From contig JACOUT010000002.1 in the NCBI GenBank assembly GCA_016177705.1, positions 1 through 64,000 of the forward strand: a stretch of 64,000 nt of DNA, written 5' to 3'. Source of the stretch: Deltaproteobacteria bacterium. GTDB lineage: Bacteria > Myxococcota > UBA727 > VGSZ01. The position numbers were made by a program, and so were the translations under genes. Shown here piece by piece: positions 1 to 8,914 of this stretch. How positions within the stretch are numbered: position 1 is the stretch's first letter; each line of letters begins with the position of its first letter. Below the pieces are notes generated by a model that was not told where the DNA came from, did no database searches, and saw only the letters and a program-made list of their open reading frames with translations.

Positions 1-489
<489 letters not shown>

Positions 490-533
490 TTACCTGGGGA
501 TGCGGGTTTCGTGATTCGTTGCGTTGGATGGAC

Positions 534-2636
534 TCAGCCGCCACCGGCTTTCGCGATGATGGCCTCGGCGATGTTGTTGGGCACGGCGTCGTAGTGGCCG
601 AACTCCATGGTGTAGCTGGCGCGACCCTGGGTGCGGCTGCGGATGGCGTTGGCGTAGCCGAACATCTCGGCGAGAGGCACGACCGCGGTGATGACCTTCA
701 TGCCGGCGCGATCCTCCATGCCCTGCACCTGACCGCGGCGGGAGTTGAGATCGCCGATGACGTCGCCCATCCAGTCTTCGGGCGTCACCACCTCGACCTT
801 CATCATCGGCTCGAGGATGATCGGGCCGGCCTGCTTGCAGCCCTCCTTGAAGGCCATGGAGCCGGCGATCTCGAACGCGTTCGCGTTCGAGTCGACGTCG
901 TGGTAGCTGCCGTCGAACAGCTCGACCTTGACGTCGACCACCGGGTAGCCGGCGCGGATGCCGCGCAACAGCGCACCCTCCACACCCTTCTCCACTGCCG
1001 GGATGAACTCCTTGGGCACCGTGCCGCCCACCACCTCGTTTTCGAACGAGAAGCCCTTGCCGGTCTCGTTGGGCATGACGCGCAGCCAGACGTGGCCGTA
1101 CTGGCCGCGGCCGCCGGTCTGCTTGACGTACTTGCCCTCTTGCTCGACCGACTTGGTGATGGTCTCGCGGTAGGCCACCTGCGGCTTGCCGACGTTGGCC
1201 TCGACGCCGTACTCGCGCTTGAGGCGGTCGACGATGATCTCGAGGTGCAGCTCGCCCATGCCGGAGATGGTGGTCTGCGCGGTCTCCTCGTCGGTCTTGA
1301 GGCGCAGCGACGGGTCTTCGGCGGCCAGACGGCCGAGGCCGATGCCCATCTTCTCCTGGTCGGCCTTGCTCTTGGGCTCGATGGCGAGCGTCACCACCGC
1401 CGGGGGCACGGTGAGGCGCTCGAGCACCACGGGCTTGTCCTCGTCGCACAAGGTGTCGCCGGTGACGCACTCGATGCCCATGACGGCGGCGATACCGCCG
1501 GCGTAGCACTCCTCGATCTCCTCGCGCTTGTCGGCGAACATGCGCACCAGACGGCCGATGCGCAGCCGCCTGCCGGTGCGGACGTTCATCACGCTGCTGC
1601 CCTTCTTGAGGGTGCCCGCGTAGACGCGCACGAACGTGAGCTGGCCGAACTTGTCGTTCAGCAGCTTGAAGGCGAGCGCGGTGACCGGTTCGTCGTCGTT
1701 GGTCTGACGGATGATCTCCTTGGTCTCGTCCTTGAGGTCCTTGCCCTTGACCGGCGGGATGTCGATGGGCGACGGCAGCAGGTCGAGCACGGCGTCGAGC
1801 ATGAACTGGACGCCCTTGTTCTTGAACGCCGAGCCGCAGAACGTCGGGATCAGCTTGGTGGTCAGGCAGCCCTTGCGCAGCGAGCGGATGATGTCGGCCT
1901 CGGTGACCTCGCCGCCGTCGAGGAACTTGGCGGCGACGTCATCGTCGACGTCGGCGCACTGCTCGACCAGCTTCTCGCGGTACTCGGCGGCCTGCGCCTT
2001 CAGCTCCTCGGGGATGTCGAGGACGTCGAAGGCGGCGCCGAGCGTCTCTTCTTTCCAGATCAGGGCCTTCATGCGCAGCAGGTCGACGATGCCCTTGAAG
2101 TTGGCCTCGTTGCCGATGGGCAGGGTCATGACCGCCGGGCGCGCCTTGAGGCGATCGGTGATCATGTCGACACAGCGGAAGAAGTTCGCGCCCGTGCGGT
2201 CGAGCTTGTTGACGAAGCACATGCGCGGCACGTGGTAGCGGTCGGCCTGGCGCCACACCGTCTCGGACTGCGGCTCGACGCCGGCGACGCCGTCGAACAC
2301 CACGCACGCGCCGTCGAGCACGCGCAGCGAACGCTCGACCTCGATGGTGAAGTCGACGTGTCCGGGCGTGTCGATGATGTTGATCTGGTACTTGGGTGCC
2401 TTCGGATCCTGGCGGCGCTGCCAGTAGCAGGTGACGGCGGCCGAGGTGATGGTGATGCCGCGCTCGCGCTCCTGCTCCATGTAGTCGGTCGTGGTGGCAC
2501 CGTCGTGCACCTCGCCGATCTTATGGGTCATGCCCGTGTAATAGAGGATGCGCTCGGTGGTGGTCGTCTTGCCGGCATCGATGTGGGCGATGATGCCGAT
2601 GTTGCGAACGCGATCGAGTGGATACTCGCGGGCCAT
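534..2636 (-). CDS. fusA: Elongation factor G
   Basis: The product is the translocation GTPase EF-G, 700 residues, which is full length. The G1 loop AHIDAGKT lies at residues 17-24. [12 protein letters not shown] (switch II lead), DTPGHVDF and NKLDR follow in the expected order. Domain IV carries the conserved GGRGQYGHV and [13 protein letters not shown] stretches. It sits 66 bp downstream of rpsG and 56 bp upstream of tuf on the same strand, the standard str-operon arrangement, so it is probably cotranscribed with them. The sequence is intact, in contrast to the frameshifted tuf next to it. Confidence 0.99.
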   Translation of the reverse strand: MAREYPLDRVRNIGIIAHIDAGKTTTTERILYYTGMTHKIGEVHDGATTTDYMEQERERGITITSAAVTCYWQRRQDPKAPKYQINIIDTPGHVDFTIEVERSLRVLDGACVVFDGVAGVEPQSETVWRQADRYHVPRMCFVNKLDRTGANFFRCVDMITDRLKARPAVMTLPIGNEANFKGIVDLLRMKALIWKEETLGAAFDVLDIPEELKAQAAEYREKLVEQCADVDDDVAAKFLDGGEVTEADIIRSLRKGCLTTKLIPTFCGSAFKNKGVQFMLDAVLDLLPSPIDIPPVKGKDLKDETKEIIRQTNDDEPVTALAFKLLNDKFGQLTFVRVYAGTLKKGSSVMNVRTGRRLRIGRLVRMFADKREEIEECYAGGIAAVMGIECVTGDTLCDEDKPVVLERLTVPPAVVTLAIEPKSKADQEKMGIGLGRLAAEDPSLRLKTDEETAQTTISGMGELHLEIIVDRLKREYGVEANVGKPQVAYRETITKSVEQEGKYVKQTGGRGQYGHVWLRVMPNETGKGFSFENEVVGGTVPKEFIPAVEKGVEGALLRGIRAGYPVVDVKVELFDGSYHDVDSNANAFEIAGSMAFKEGCKQAGPIILEPMMKVEVVTPEDWMGDVIGDLNSRRGQVQGMEDRAGMKVITAVVPLAEMFGYANAIRSRTQGRASYTMEFGHYDAVPNNIAEAIIAKAGGG

Positions 2637-2702
2637 GACTCAACTCCGAATGTCAGACAGCCGAACGACCCCCATGATGGGGACCGTGAAGGGAACCCTC
2701 CG

Positions 2703-3173
2703 CTACCAGCGGTAATGAGCGAAGGCGCGGTTGGCCTCCGCCATACGGTGCGTGTCCTCGCGCTTCTTGACCGCTCCCCCACGGCCAGCAGCAGCGTCCA
2801 GGATCTCGTTGGCGAGCTTCTCGACCATGCCGCGCTCACCGCGCTCACGGGCGGCGTCGCGCAGCCAGCGCAGGCCCAGGGCAACACGGCGATCGGGGCG
2901 GACCTCGACCGGCACCTGGAAGTTGGCGCCGCCGACGCGGCGGCTCTTGACCTCGACCGCCGGCTTGATGTTGTCGAGCGCGCGCTTGAAGACCTTGAGC
3001 GCCTCTTCCTTGGCCCGGTCCTCGACCTTGGCGAAGGACTTGTAGCAGACGACCTCGGCGACGTCCTTCTTGCCCTGGTACATCAGCACGTTGACGAACT
3101 TCGAGACCAGGCGGTCCTGGTACTTCGGGTCCGGGTTGATCTTGCGCTTCGGTACTTCGCGACGACGGGGCAT
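2703..3173 (-). CDS. rpsG: Ribosomal protein S7
   Basis: S7 is the primary assembly protein of the 30S head and contacts the E-site tRNA. The protein is 156 residues, the normal size. It starts [18 protein letters not shown] and ends [14 protein letters not shown], both typical of bacterial S7. The conserved [17 protein letters not shown] segment is present in the middle. It lies between rpsL and fusA on the minus strand and is probably in one transcript with them. The 61-bp gap to rpsL contains a short hexamer repeat. Confidence 0.99.
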   Translation of the reverse strand: MPRRREVPKRKINPDPKYQDRLVSKFVNVLMYQGKKDVAEVVCYKSFAKVEDRAKEEALKVFKRALDNIKPAVEVKSRRVGGANFQVPVEVRPDRRVALGLRWLRDAARERGERGMVEKLANEILDAAAGRGGAVKKREDTHRMAEANRAFAHYRW

Positions 3174-3197
3174 GTGTTCACTCTCAGAGTTCGGAAT

Positions 3198-3223
3198 CGG
3201 GCACGGGCACGGGCACGGGCACG
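3198..3223. repeat. (CGGGCA)4 hexamer repeat in rpsL-rpsG gap
   Basis: Four head-to-tail CGGGCA units fill most of the 61-bp gap between rpsL and rpsG. On the coding (minus) strand they read CGTGCCC-CGTGCC style repeats. The same repeat, in the same orientation relative to the gene that follows, occurs at 57204-57223 ahead of tig. Confidence 0.9.
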
Positions 3224-3234
3224 TTCAAGGCGGA

Positions 3235-3606
3235 CTACTTCGGTCGCTTCGCGCCGTACTTGGAGCGGCCCTGGCGACGGTTGTTGACGCCGACGGCGTC
3301 GAGCGTGCCGCGGATGATGTGGTAGCGCACGCCGGGGAGATCCTTGACGCGGCCGCCGCGGATCAAGACCACCGAGTGCTCCTGCAGGTTGTGACCCTCA
3401 CCCGGGATGTAGGTGGTCACCTCGAGCTGGTTGGTCAGCCGCACGCGGGCGACCTTGCGCAGCGCCGAGTTCGGCTTCTTCGGCGTCGTCGTGTACACGC
3501 GAGTGCACACGCCGCGCTTCTGCGGGCATGCCTTCAGGTGCGGCGACTTGCTCTTTTCGACGAGCTGCTGGCGCCCTTTGCGCACGAGCTGGTTGATCGT
3601 CGGCAT
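3235..3606 (-). CDS. rpsL: Ribosomal protein S12
   Basis: S12 sits at the 30S decoding centre. The 123-residue protein is full length. K43 in [13 protein letters not shown] and K88 in [13 protein letters not shown] are the wild-type lysines whose substitution classically gives streptomycin resistance. D89 is the residue that RimO methylthiolates in other bacteria. It is the first gene of the str operon here. In its leader on the minus strand a small GCGCC/GGCGC hairpin followed by CTTTTG (about 3622-3642) lies just ahead of the start. It could act as an attenuator, but the stem is only five base pairs. Confidence 0.99.
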   Translation of the reverse strand: MPTINQLVRKGRQQLVEKSKSPHLKACPQKRGVCTRVYTTTPKKPNSALRKVARVRLTNQLEVTTYIPGEGHNLQEHSVVLIRGGRVKDLPGVRYHIIRGTLDAVGVNNRRQGRSKYGAKRPK

Positions 3607-3854
3607 TCCCTCGGTCCTCTCAAAAGCGGCGCCTCACGGCGCGTTCACGAACAAAAGAAGCTGGCCCGCAAGCCGGTCCCGTCCGAAGACGGGCGGTCCG
3701 TCTCGCTCCCCGCGCAGCCTGCGTCAAGGCGGCTCGAGATCGCCGGCCGACGCGGTGCGCCGACCGAGCGAAGCGGGCGGACTGTAGCGGCGGCGGGTGG
3801 GGTGTCAACCGGGAAGCGCGTGGGCGCCTTGCCCCATGCTATCTGGCACGCCGT

Positions 3855-5759
3855 ATGTGTGGCATCGCCGGCGCGGTCGGGCTCATCGACGACGACGTGG
3901 TCGGCGCCGTCCGCTCGATGAGCCGCGCGCAGGCGCACCGCGGTCCGGACGGCGAGGGCTTCTTTCAGTCGGCGACGGGCGACTTCGAGGTCGCGCTCGC
4001 CCACCGCCGCTTGGCGATCATCGATCTCTCGACCAACGCGAACCAGCCGATGGTCGAGCCGGCCAGCGGCTGCGTCGTGGTCTTCAACGGCGAGATCTAC
4101 AACTTCGCCGAGCTGCGCGCGGAGCTGGCGGCGAAGGGCGCGGTGTTTCGCACCAAGTCGGACACCGAGGTCATCCTGCACGCCTGGCTCGCGTGGGGGC
4201 CGGACGCGGTCAAGCGCTTCCGCGGCATCTTCGCGTTCGCGCTTTGGGATCCGCGCGCGCGCACGCTGTCGCTGGTGCGCGACCCCCTCGGCGTCAAGCC
4301 GCTCTACGTCGCGCAGCGAGGCGCCACGCTCTACTTCGCCTCGGAGGTGCGGGCGCTGCTCGACGGCGGGCAGCCACGGCGGCTCGACCCGACCGGCCTC
4401 GCCGGCTTCGCCTGGCAGGGCTTCGTGCGCGGGCCCGGCACCGTCGTCGAGGGCGTGCAGCTCCTGCCTGCCGCGTCCACCCTGACCCTCACCGCGGCGA
4501 GCCCACGGCAAGCGCCGACCTCGTGGTGGTCGCTGCCAAAGGCGCGTCCGGGCACCACCTCGCGTGAGCGGCTCGCCGAGGTGCTGCGGGAGGCCGTGCG
4601 CCTGCAACTCGTCGCTGACGTGCCGCTGGCGGTCTTCCTGTCGGGTGGCGTCGACTCGAGCGCCGTGGCCGCGCTCGCCGTCGAAGCGGGCCAAGGCCGG
4701 GTGCGCACTGTCAACATCGGCTTCGACGAGGCCGCGCTCGACGAGTCGCGCTACGCGGCCGCCGTAGCTCGGGCGCTCGGCACCGAGCACCAGTCGCTCA
4801 CCATCACCGGCGCCGACTTCGAGCGGCAACTGCCCGACGCGCTCGCCTCCCTCGACCAGCCGACCTTCGACGGCATCAACACCTATCTGGTGAGCCGCGC
4901 GGTGCGCGCCGCGGGCATGACGGTGGCGCTGGCCGGCACCGGCGGCGACGAGCTGTTCGGCGGCTACCGCAGCTTCGTCGATCTGCCGCGCGCGCTGCGT
5001 GTGCCAAGGGGCGGTGCTCTCGGGGGCGCGGCACACCTGCTGGCGCGCGGGCTGACGCGGGCCGCGCTCACGCTCGGGCAGGTGCCGCCGCAGACGCGCT
5101 TCGGCAAGCTCGCCGACGTGCTCGGCGCCGAGGATCTGGTGGCGCTCTACCAGGCCTCCTACGCGCTGTTCTCGCGCGAGCTGTACGCCGAGCTGACCGC
5201 GCCCCTCGCCGCGCGCCTCGCCGCGCACCTCACCGACGGCCTGACCGCGGAGCAGCGACGCGCGCTCGGCGCGGTGAGCGGCGCGCCGGCGCTGCACGCC
5301 GTCGGCAACCTCGAGCTCGCCTCCTTCATCGGCGAGCGTTTGTTGCGTGACACCGACGCGGCGTCCATGGCGGCGTCGCTCGAGGCGCGCGTGCCGCTGC
5401 TCGACCACGTGCTGATCGAGACCGTCGCCGGCATGGACGAGGACGCGCGCTTTCGGCCGCTCGGCAAGAAGCAGGCGCTGCGCGACGCCGCGCTGGGGCG
5501 CCTGGACCCCAAGCTCTTCGATCGTCCGAAGCAAGGCTTCGTGCTGCCCATCGAGGCCTGGGCCAAGAAGACGCTCAAGCCCGCCATGGACGAGGTCTAC
5601 GGCGACGCGCGCGCGCTCGCCTCCGTCGGGCTCGACGCGCGCGCGGCCGCGGCGCTCTGGCGCTCGTTTTCGGCCGGCCGACCGGGCATCTACTGGTCGC
5701 GCGTGTGGGCGCCGTTCGTGCTCGTCGACTGGGCGCGGCGCCACCGGCTGACGCTGTGA
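3855..5759 (+). CDS. asnB: Asparagine synthase (glutamine-hydrolysing)
   Basis: The enzyme makes asparagine from aspartate, ATP and the amide nitrogen of glutamine. The start is fixed by the catalytic Cys2 of the class II amidotransferase domain (MCGIAGAVG). AHRGPDG and FNGEIYNF are conserved pieces of that domain. The synthetase half has the PP-loop SGGVDSS near residue 263 and GTGGDELFGGY near residue 361. The length is 634, normal for the family. No Shine-Dalgarno is obvious; a CTATCT -10-like hexamer lies about 11 bp upstream of the ATG, so the message may be nearly leaderless. It is transcribed divergently from rpsL. Members of this family can also amidate sugars or peptides in surface polysaccharide clusters, and a glycosyltransferase lies 1.1 kb downstream. 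Confidence 0.95.
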   Translation: MCGIAGAVGLIDDDVVGAVRSMSRAQAHRGPDGEGFFQSATGDFEVALAHRRLAIIDLSTNANQPMVEPASGCVVVFNGEIYNFAELRAELAAKGAVFRTKSDTEVILHAWLAWGPDAVKRFRGIFAFALWDPRARTLSLVRDPLGVKPLYVAQRGATLYFASEVRALLDGGQPRRLDPTGLAGFAWQGFVRGPGTVVEGVQLLPAASTLTLTAASPRQAPTSWWSLPKARPGTTSRERLAEVLREAVRLQLVADVPLAVFLSGGVDSSAVAALAVEAGQGRVRTVNIGFDEAALDESRYAAAVARALGTEHQSLTITGADFERQLPDALASLDQPTFDGINTYLVSRAVRAAGMTVALAGTGGDELFGGYRSFVDLPRALRVPRGGALGGAAHLLARGLTRAALTLGQVPPQTRFGKLADVLGAEDLVALYQASYALFSRELYAELTAPLAARLAAHLTDGLTAEQRRALGAVSGAPALHAVGNLELASFIGERLLRDTDAASMAASLEARVPLLDHVLIETVAGMDEDARFRPLGKKQALRDAALGRLDPKLFDRPKQGFVLPIEAWAKKTLKPAMDEVYGDARALASVGLDARAAAALWRSFSAGRPGIYWSRVWAPFVLVDWARRHRLTL

Positions 5760-5785
5760 GCCGCCTCGAGGGCTACTGCGTCGCG

Positions 5786-6121
5786 TTGAAGGAGAACGAA
5801 CCCGTTATCTCGACGGAAGGGGAAGGTGAGGGCGAAGGCGAAGGTGAGGGGGAGGGCGAAGGGGAGGGCATCACCTGGACCGCCGACGGCGCGACGCGGA
5901 CCGTCGCTCCTCCCAGCGCCACCGCCGAGCACGCCTACGTCGGGGGCGATGACCGCGTGTCCATTGCCCTCTCGGGCTATGACGCAGCCTCGACGGACTC
6001 GTGCAGCGCCCTCGTCAGCGGGCTGTCGGGGCTGACCGTCCCGGCCGGCGTCTACGACTGCAACTTCGACACGCTGGCGCCGCCGGTGGCCAACGTGCAG
6101 GGGCGGATCGCTTTGCGATGA
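5786..6121 (+). pseudogene. (GE)n-containing reading-frame fragment without a signal peptide
   Basis: Directly after asnB an open frame encodes (Glu-Gly)9, then about 80 residues with two cysteines that look like a small extracellular beta-rich domain (DSCSALVSG, VPAGVYDCNFD), and a stop at 6119-6121. The only in-frame ATG lies inside asnB; a TTG at 5786 is the first plausible start outside it. No signal peptide, lipobox or ribosome site is present, unlike the two complete (GE)n lipoproteins at 8915-10000 and 62356-63267. I read it as the tail of a surface protein that lost its front, though a short gene translated from TTG is not excluded. Confidence 0.45.
5816..5869 (+). repeat. (Glu-Gly)9-coding hexamer repeat
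   Basis: Nine in-frame GAR-GGN units encode alternating Glu and Gly. The units vary at the third codon position. This is the shortest of three such tracts in the window. Confidence 0.9.
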
Positions 6122-6155
6122 GGTGGCGGTGCAGTTGGACACTATGTTCACGGCC

Positions 6156-6329
6156 ATGCGCCCCCTTACGCCGCTTTGCCTCGCGTTTTTCTGCTCGCTC
6201 CTCGCCCCGCTGGCCGGTTGCCCCGGCTGCTCCGAACCGCCGGCCGCGGAGGGCGACCTCGAGCGAGAGAGCTCTTGCGCGGGCGATGCAGGTGTAACGA
6301 GAATGCCCCCGTCATGCCCGAGCCGATGA
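6156..6329 (+). CDS. Very small predicted lipoprotein
   Basis: The 57-residue frame begins MRPLTPLCLAFFCSLLAPLAGC, a good type II signal peptide with lipobox LAGC, and continues with a short Cys-rich, acidic tail. It overlaps the first 16 bp of the FHA gene in another frame. The extreme shortness suggests either a mini-lipoprotein or the 5' remnant of a larger one cut off when the FHA gene was placed beside it. No family can be named. An ATG further upstream at 6123 is possible but less natural for a signal peptide. Confidence 0.4.
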   Translation: MRPLTPLCLAFFCSLLAPLAGCPGCSEPPAAEGDLERESSCAGDAGVTRMPPSCPSR

Positions 6330-6889
6330 CCGTCGCCGCGTTGCACGCGCACGCCAAGGCGCTGAGCGAGGACGAGTTCCGCGAGCGCTTCGGTGACGCG
6401 TTCTTCATGCGCGGCGGCGGCTCGGCGTCGCTGCGGAAGCCGCGTGTCTTTCAGGAGACGTCGAAGGGCGACGCGTCGCCCGCGCTGCGCGCCGCCGAGC
6501 ACGGCGCCTCGCCGAACCCGCTGAAGCGCCGCGCGGGTGCGGACGTCATGGAGTTCACGATCTACTTCCTCCGGCCCAATGATCCGAAGGGTCGACGGGT
6601 CACGGTCGGACGCACGGGGAACAACGACGTGGTCATCGCCGACAGCTCGGTGTCCAAGTTCCACGCGGTGATCACGCGGGACGCGGCAGGCGGAGTCCAA
6701 GTCAAGGACGCGAGCTCGACGACGGGGACGCGCATCAACGACGAGCTCATCCCCGCCGACGAGTACCGCACGCTGAAGGGCGGTGAGGAGGTCGCGTTCG
6801 GCGAAGTGCATCTCACGTTCCTCGGTGTCACGAGCCTCCACAACTTCTTGAAGCGGGTGATTCCGCCGCCGAATCCGGTGAGCCAATGA
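6314..6889 (+). CDS. FHA-domain protein
   Basis: FHA domains bind phosphothreonine peptides. The domain occupies residues about 95-160, with the hallmark GR (99-100), NNDVVI, VSKFHA (113-118), and SSTTGTRIN in order. The first 90 residues are not recognisable and may be a linker or partner-binding part. I chose the ATG at 6314 because the upstream frame is arginine-rich and out of character. The stop overlaps the next ATG (ATGA), so it is translationally coupled to the glycosyltransferase. That suggests phosphothreonine signalling acts on that enzyme or its complex. A Ser/Thr kinase is encoded about 6.6 kb downstream. The link is inference. Confidence 0.88.
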   Translation: MPEPMTVAALHAHAKALSEDEFRERFGDAFFMRGGGSASLRKPRVFQETSKGDASPALRAAEHGASPNPLKRRAGADVMEFTIYFLRPNDPKGRRVTVGRTGNNDVVIADSSVSKFHAVITRDAAGGVQVKDASSTTGTRINDELIPADEYRTLKGGEEVAFGEVHLTFLGVTSLHNFLKRVIPPPNPVSQ

Positions 6890-7836
6890 GCCGCGACTAT
6901 CTGCTGATTACGCCGGTGCGCGACGAGATCGAGTACGCCAAGCGGACGCTCGACAGCGTCACCGGCCAGACCGTGCCGCCGAAGAAATGGATCATCGTCG
7001 ACGACGGCTCCACCGACGGCACCAGCGCGCTGCTCGCCGACTACGCCGCGCGCTACAGCTACATCAAGGTGCACCCGCGCAAAAACCGCGGCGTACGCAG
7101 CGTGGGCCCCGGCGTCATCGAGGCCTTCTACGACGGGCTCGCGCAGGAGCCCGAGCTGTCGGCCTACGACTACCTGTGCAAGCTCGACCTCGATCTCGAT
7201 CTGCCGCGCCGTTACTTCGAGCGCCTGATGGAGCTGATGGAGGCGAACCCGCGCCTCGGCACCTGCTCGGGCAAGGCGTACTTCCCCGGCCCTGCCAACG
7301 TCGCCAAGGACTTCGACGGCGAGCTGATCAGCGAGGCGTGCGGCGACGAGATGTCGGTCGGCATGACCAAGTTCTACCGGGTCGAGTGCTTCCAGCAGAT
7401 CGGCGGCTTCGTGCGCGAGGTGATGTGGGACGGCATCGACTGCCACCAGTGCCGGCGCCTGGGTTGGCAGGCCATGAGCACCGACGAGCCCGCGCTGCGC
7501 TTCATCCACCTGCGACCGATGGGCTCGTCGCACCAGGGCATCGTCACGGGCAGGAAGCGCCACGGCTTCGGGCAGTACTTCATGGGCACCGGCCTCGTGT
7601 ACATGACGGCGAGCGCGGCCTATCGCACGCTGCGGCCGCCCTACGGGGTGGGCGGCGCCGCCATGCTGTGGGGCTACGTGGAGTCAGCGGCAAAGCGCAA
7701 GCCGCGCTACGGCGACACCGAATTCCGGCGCTTCCTGCGGCGCTATCAGTGGGAGTGCCTGGTGCTCGGCAAGAAGCGCGCGACCGCGCGGCTCGACGAG
7801 CGACAGGCGCGCGTGTGGCGGCAGCCGACGACGTGA
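6886..7836 (+). CDS. Family 2 glycosyltransferase
   Basis: The GT-A fold is shown by the N-terminal nucleotide-binding segment DYLLITPVRDE, VDDGSTDGT at about residues 43-51, and the acidic metal-binding stretch KLDLDLDL near residue 100. The C-terminal part (GYVESAAKRKPRYGD) has one weak hydrophobic segment, so the protein is probably cytoplasmic or membrane-associated. The 316-residue length suits an inverting transferase that adds single sugars to a polysaccharide or protein. The start codon overlaps the FHA stop, which indicates one operon. The donor and acceptor cannot be inferred. Confidence 0.88.
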   Translation: MSRDYLLITPVRDEIEYAKRTLDSVTGQTVPPKKWIIVDDGSTDGTSALLADYAARYSYIKVHPRKNRGVRSVGPGVIEAFYDGLAQEPELSAYDYLCKLDLDLDLPRRYFERLMELMEANPRLGTCSGKAYFPGPANVAKDFDGELISEACGDEMSVGMTKFYRVECFQQIGGFVREVMWDGIDCHQCRRLGWQAMSTDEPALRFIHLRPMGSSHQGIVTGRKRHGFGQYFMGTGLVYMTASAAYRTLRPPYGVGGAAMLWGYVESAAKRKPRYGDTEFRRFLRRYQWECLVLGKKRATARLDERQARVWRQPTT

Positions 7837-7873
7837 GCGGCGCGCGGCATCGCCTGCGCTCGGCGCGTCTGGC

Positions 7874-8890
7874 TCAATTCGCGATCGGGTCTCGGCGCGG
7901 CCACCAGTCGAGCGAGCAGTCGTCGATCTGCGCCGCGCGGTCATCGTCCTGACCGAGCATGCCCACATCGGGCATGTCGACGAACAGCAGCTCCTCCTGC
8001 TGCTTGTTCTCCGTGACCTCCATGACCTTGCCGACGCCGCGCGCGAACCAGAAGGTCGCGATCTCCGGTATCTGCGAGTCGGACGAGGTCTGCTCGCGGC
8101 GCACCCGCAACGTGGACAGCTCCTGGCCGGCGACCTCGACGACCTCGTCGATCTTCTGCACGGTCCAGACGTCGGTTTTGTCGACGATCGCGAGGCCGCC
8201 GGCCTCGGCGCAGCGCGCTGGATCGTCGGCGCCCCAGTGCTCGCCCTCGGCGAAGGTGATGCCGGTGCACGCGGACGGCCGCACCACGAGCTCCTGATAC
8301 GTGTGCGTGAAGGTGCGGCCGACGCAGGTGTCCGGCCCTTCGTCGAGACGAATCGCAAAGGGATCCGGGTATTCGTCCTTGGCGACCTCGCCCGGTGCGC
8401 TGACGTCGACGCGCAGACTTCGCTGCCATTGTGCCCCGTGCCCGGTGTCGCGCTCCCAGCGCAGCGAACCGTCATAGAGGTTGCCGTCGCCGTCGCGCAC
8501 CTCGCGGCATTGCAGGTGCGCGCGGCCATCGGCGAGACCGCCGATCTCGACCTCGGGGCCGAGCGCCCAACGCTTCCACTGGCGCGTCTCTGAACCGATA
8601 TCGGTGACGAGGAAGGTCCAGCGCGCGCCGACGATGAACGGCAGGTAGCGCGAGCGCTGACCCTCGTCGCTCCGGTCGTCGATGCACGCGCCGAGGCAGG
8701 GCTCGTCGGCGGGCTTGCACCAGCCGTCGCAACACCGGTAGCCGTCGAGGCAGGCGTCGGCCGCGCACGGCCCTTCGGGAGGCAAGGGAGGGACACACGC
8801 CATCAACAGCGCGCCGCCGACGGAGCCAACGCCGATGATGCCGAGTAGACACCCGACGCCGGACGTCGCGGCGCGCCTGCTGGTCTCCAT
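7874..8890 (-). CDS. Cys-rich predicted lipoprotein, unknown function
   Basis: The 338-residue protein has an N-terminal hydrophobic segment ending in LLMAC (lipobox-like) after a basic start, then a Cys-rich head (CAADACLDGYRCCDGWC, followed by further cysteines). A longer domain without a recognised family follows, and contains SRYLPFIVGARWTFLVTD and repeated short beta-like stretches. The Cys-rich head resembles the heads of the two (GE)n lipoproteins in this window. It is on the same strand as the fibrinogen-like lipoprotein, 24 bp downstream of its stop, so the two may be cotranscribed. It is probably exposed on the cell surface or in the periplasm. Confidence 0.75.
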   Translation of the reverse strand: METSRRAATSGVGCLLGIIGVGSVGGALLMACVPPLPPEGPCAADACLDGYRCCDGWCKPADEPCLGACIDDRSDEGQRSRYLPFIVGARWTFLVTDIGSETRQWKRWALGPEVEIGGLADGRAHLQCREVRDGDGNLYDGSLRWERDTGHGAQWQRSLRVDVSAPGEVAKDEYPDPFAIRLDEGPDTCVGRTFTHTYQELVVRPSACTGITFAEGEHWGADDPARCAEAGGLAIVDKTDVWTVQKIDEVVEVAGQELSTLRVRREQTSSDSQIPEIATFWFARGVGKVMEVTENKQQEELLFVDMPDVGMLGQDDDRAAQIDDCSLDWWPRRDPIAN

Positions 8891-8914
8891 CTGCGCCCCC
8901 CCTTCCCCCGAGCT

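Noticed and set aside
519..3287. Long plus-strand reading frame across fusA and rpsG
   Set aside because: It is an antisense shadow created by high GC codon bias. The minus strand has intact fusA and rpsG.
3622..3642. Attenuator hairpin ahead of rpsL
   Set aside because: The stem is only five base pairs, so it is mentioned with rpsL but not called as a feature.
3645..5744. Long minus-strand reading frame across asnB
   Set aside because: It is antisense to a clear asparagine synthase, and its sequence is arginine-rich with no motif.
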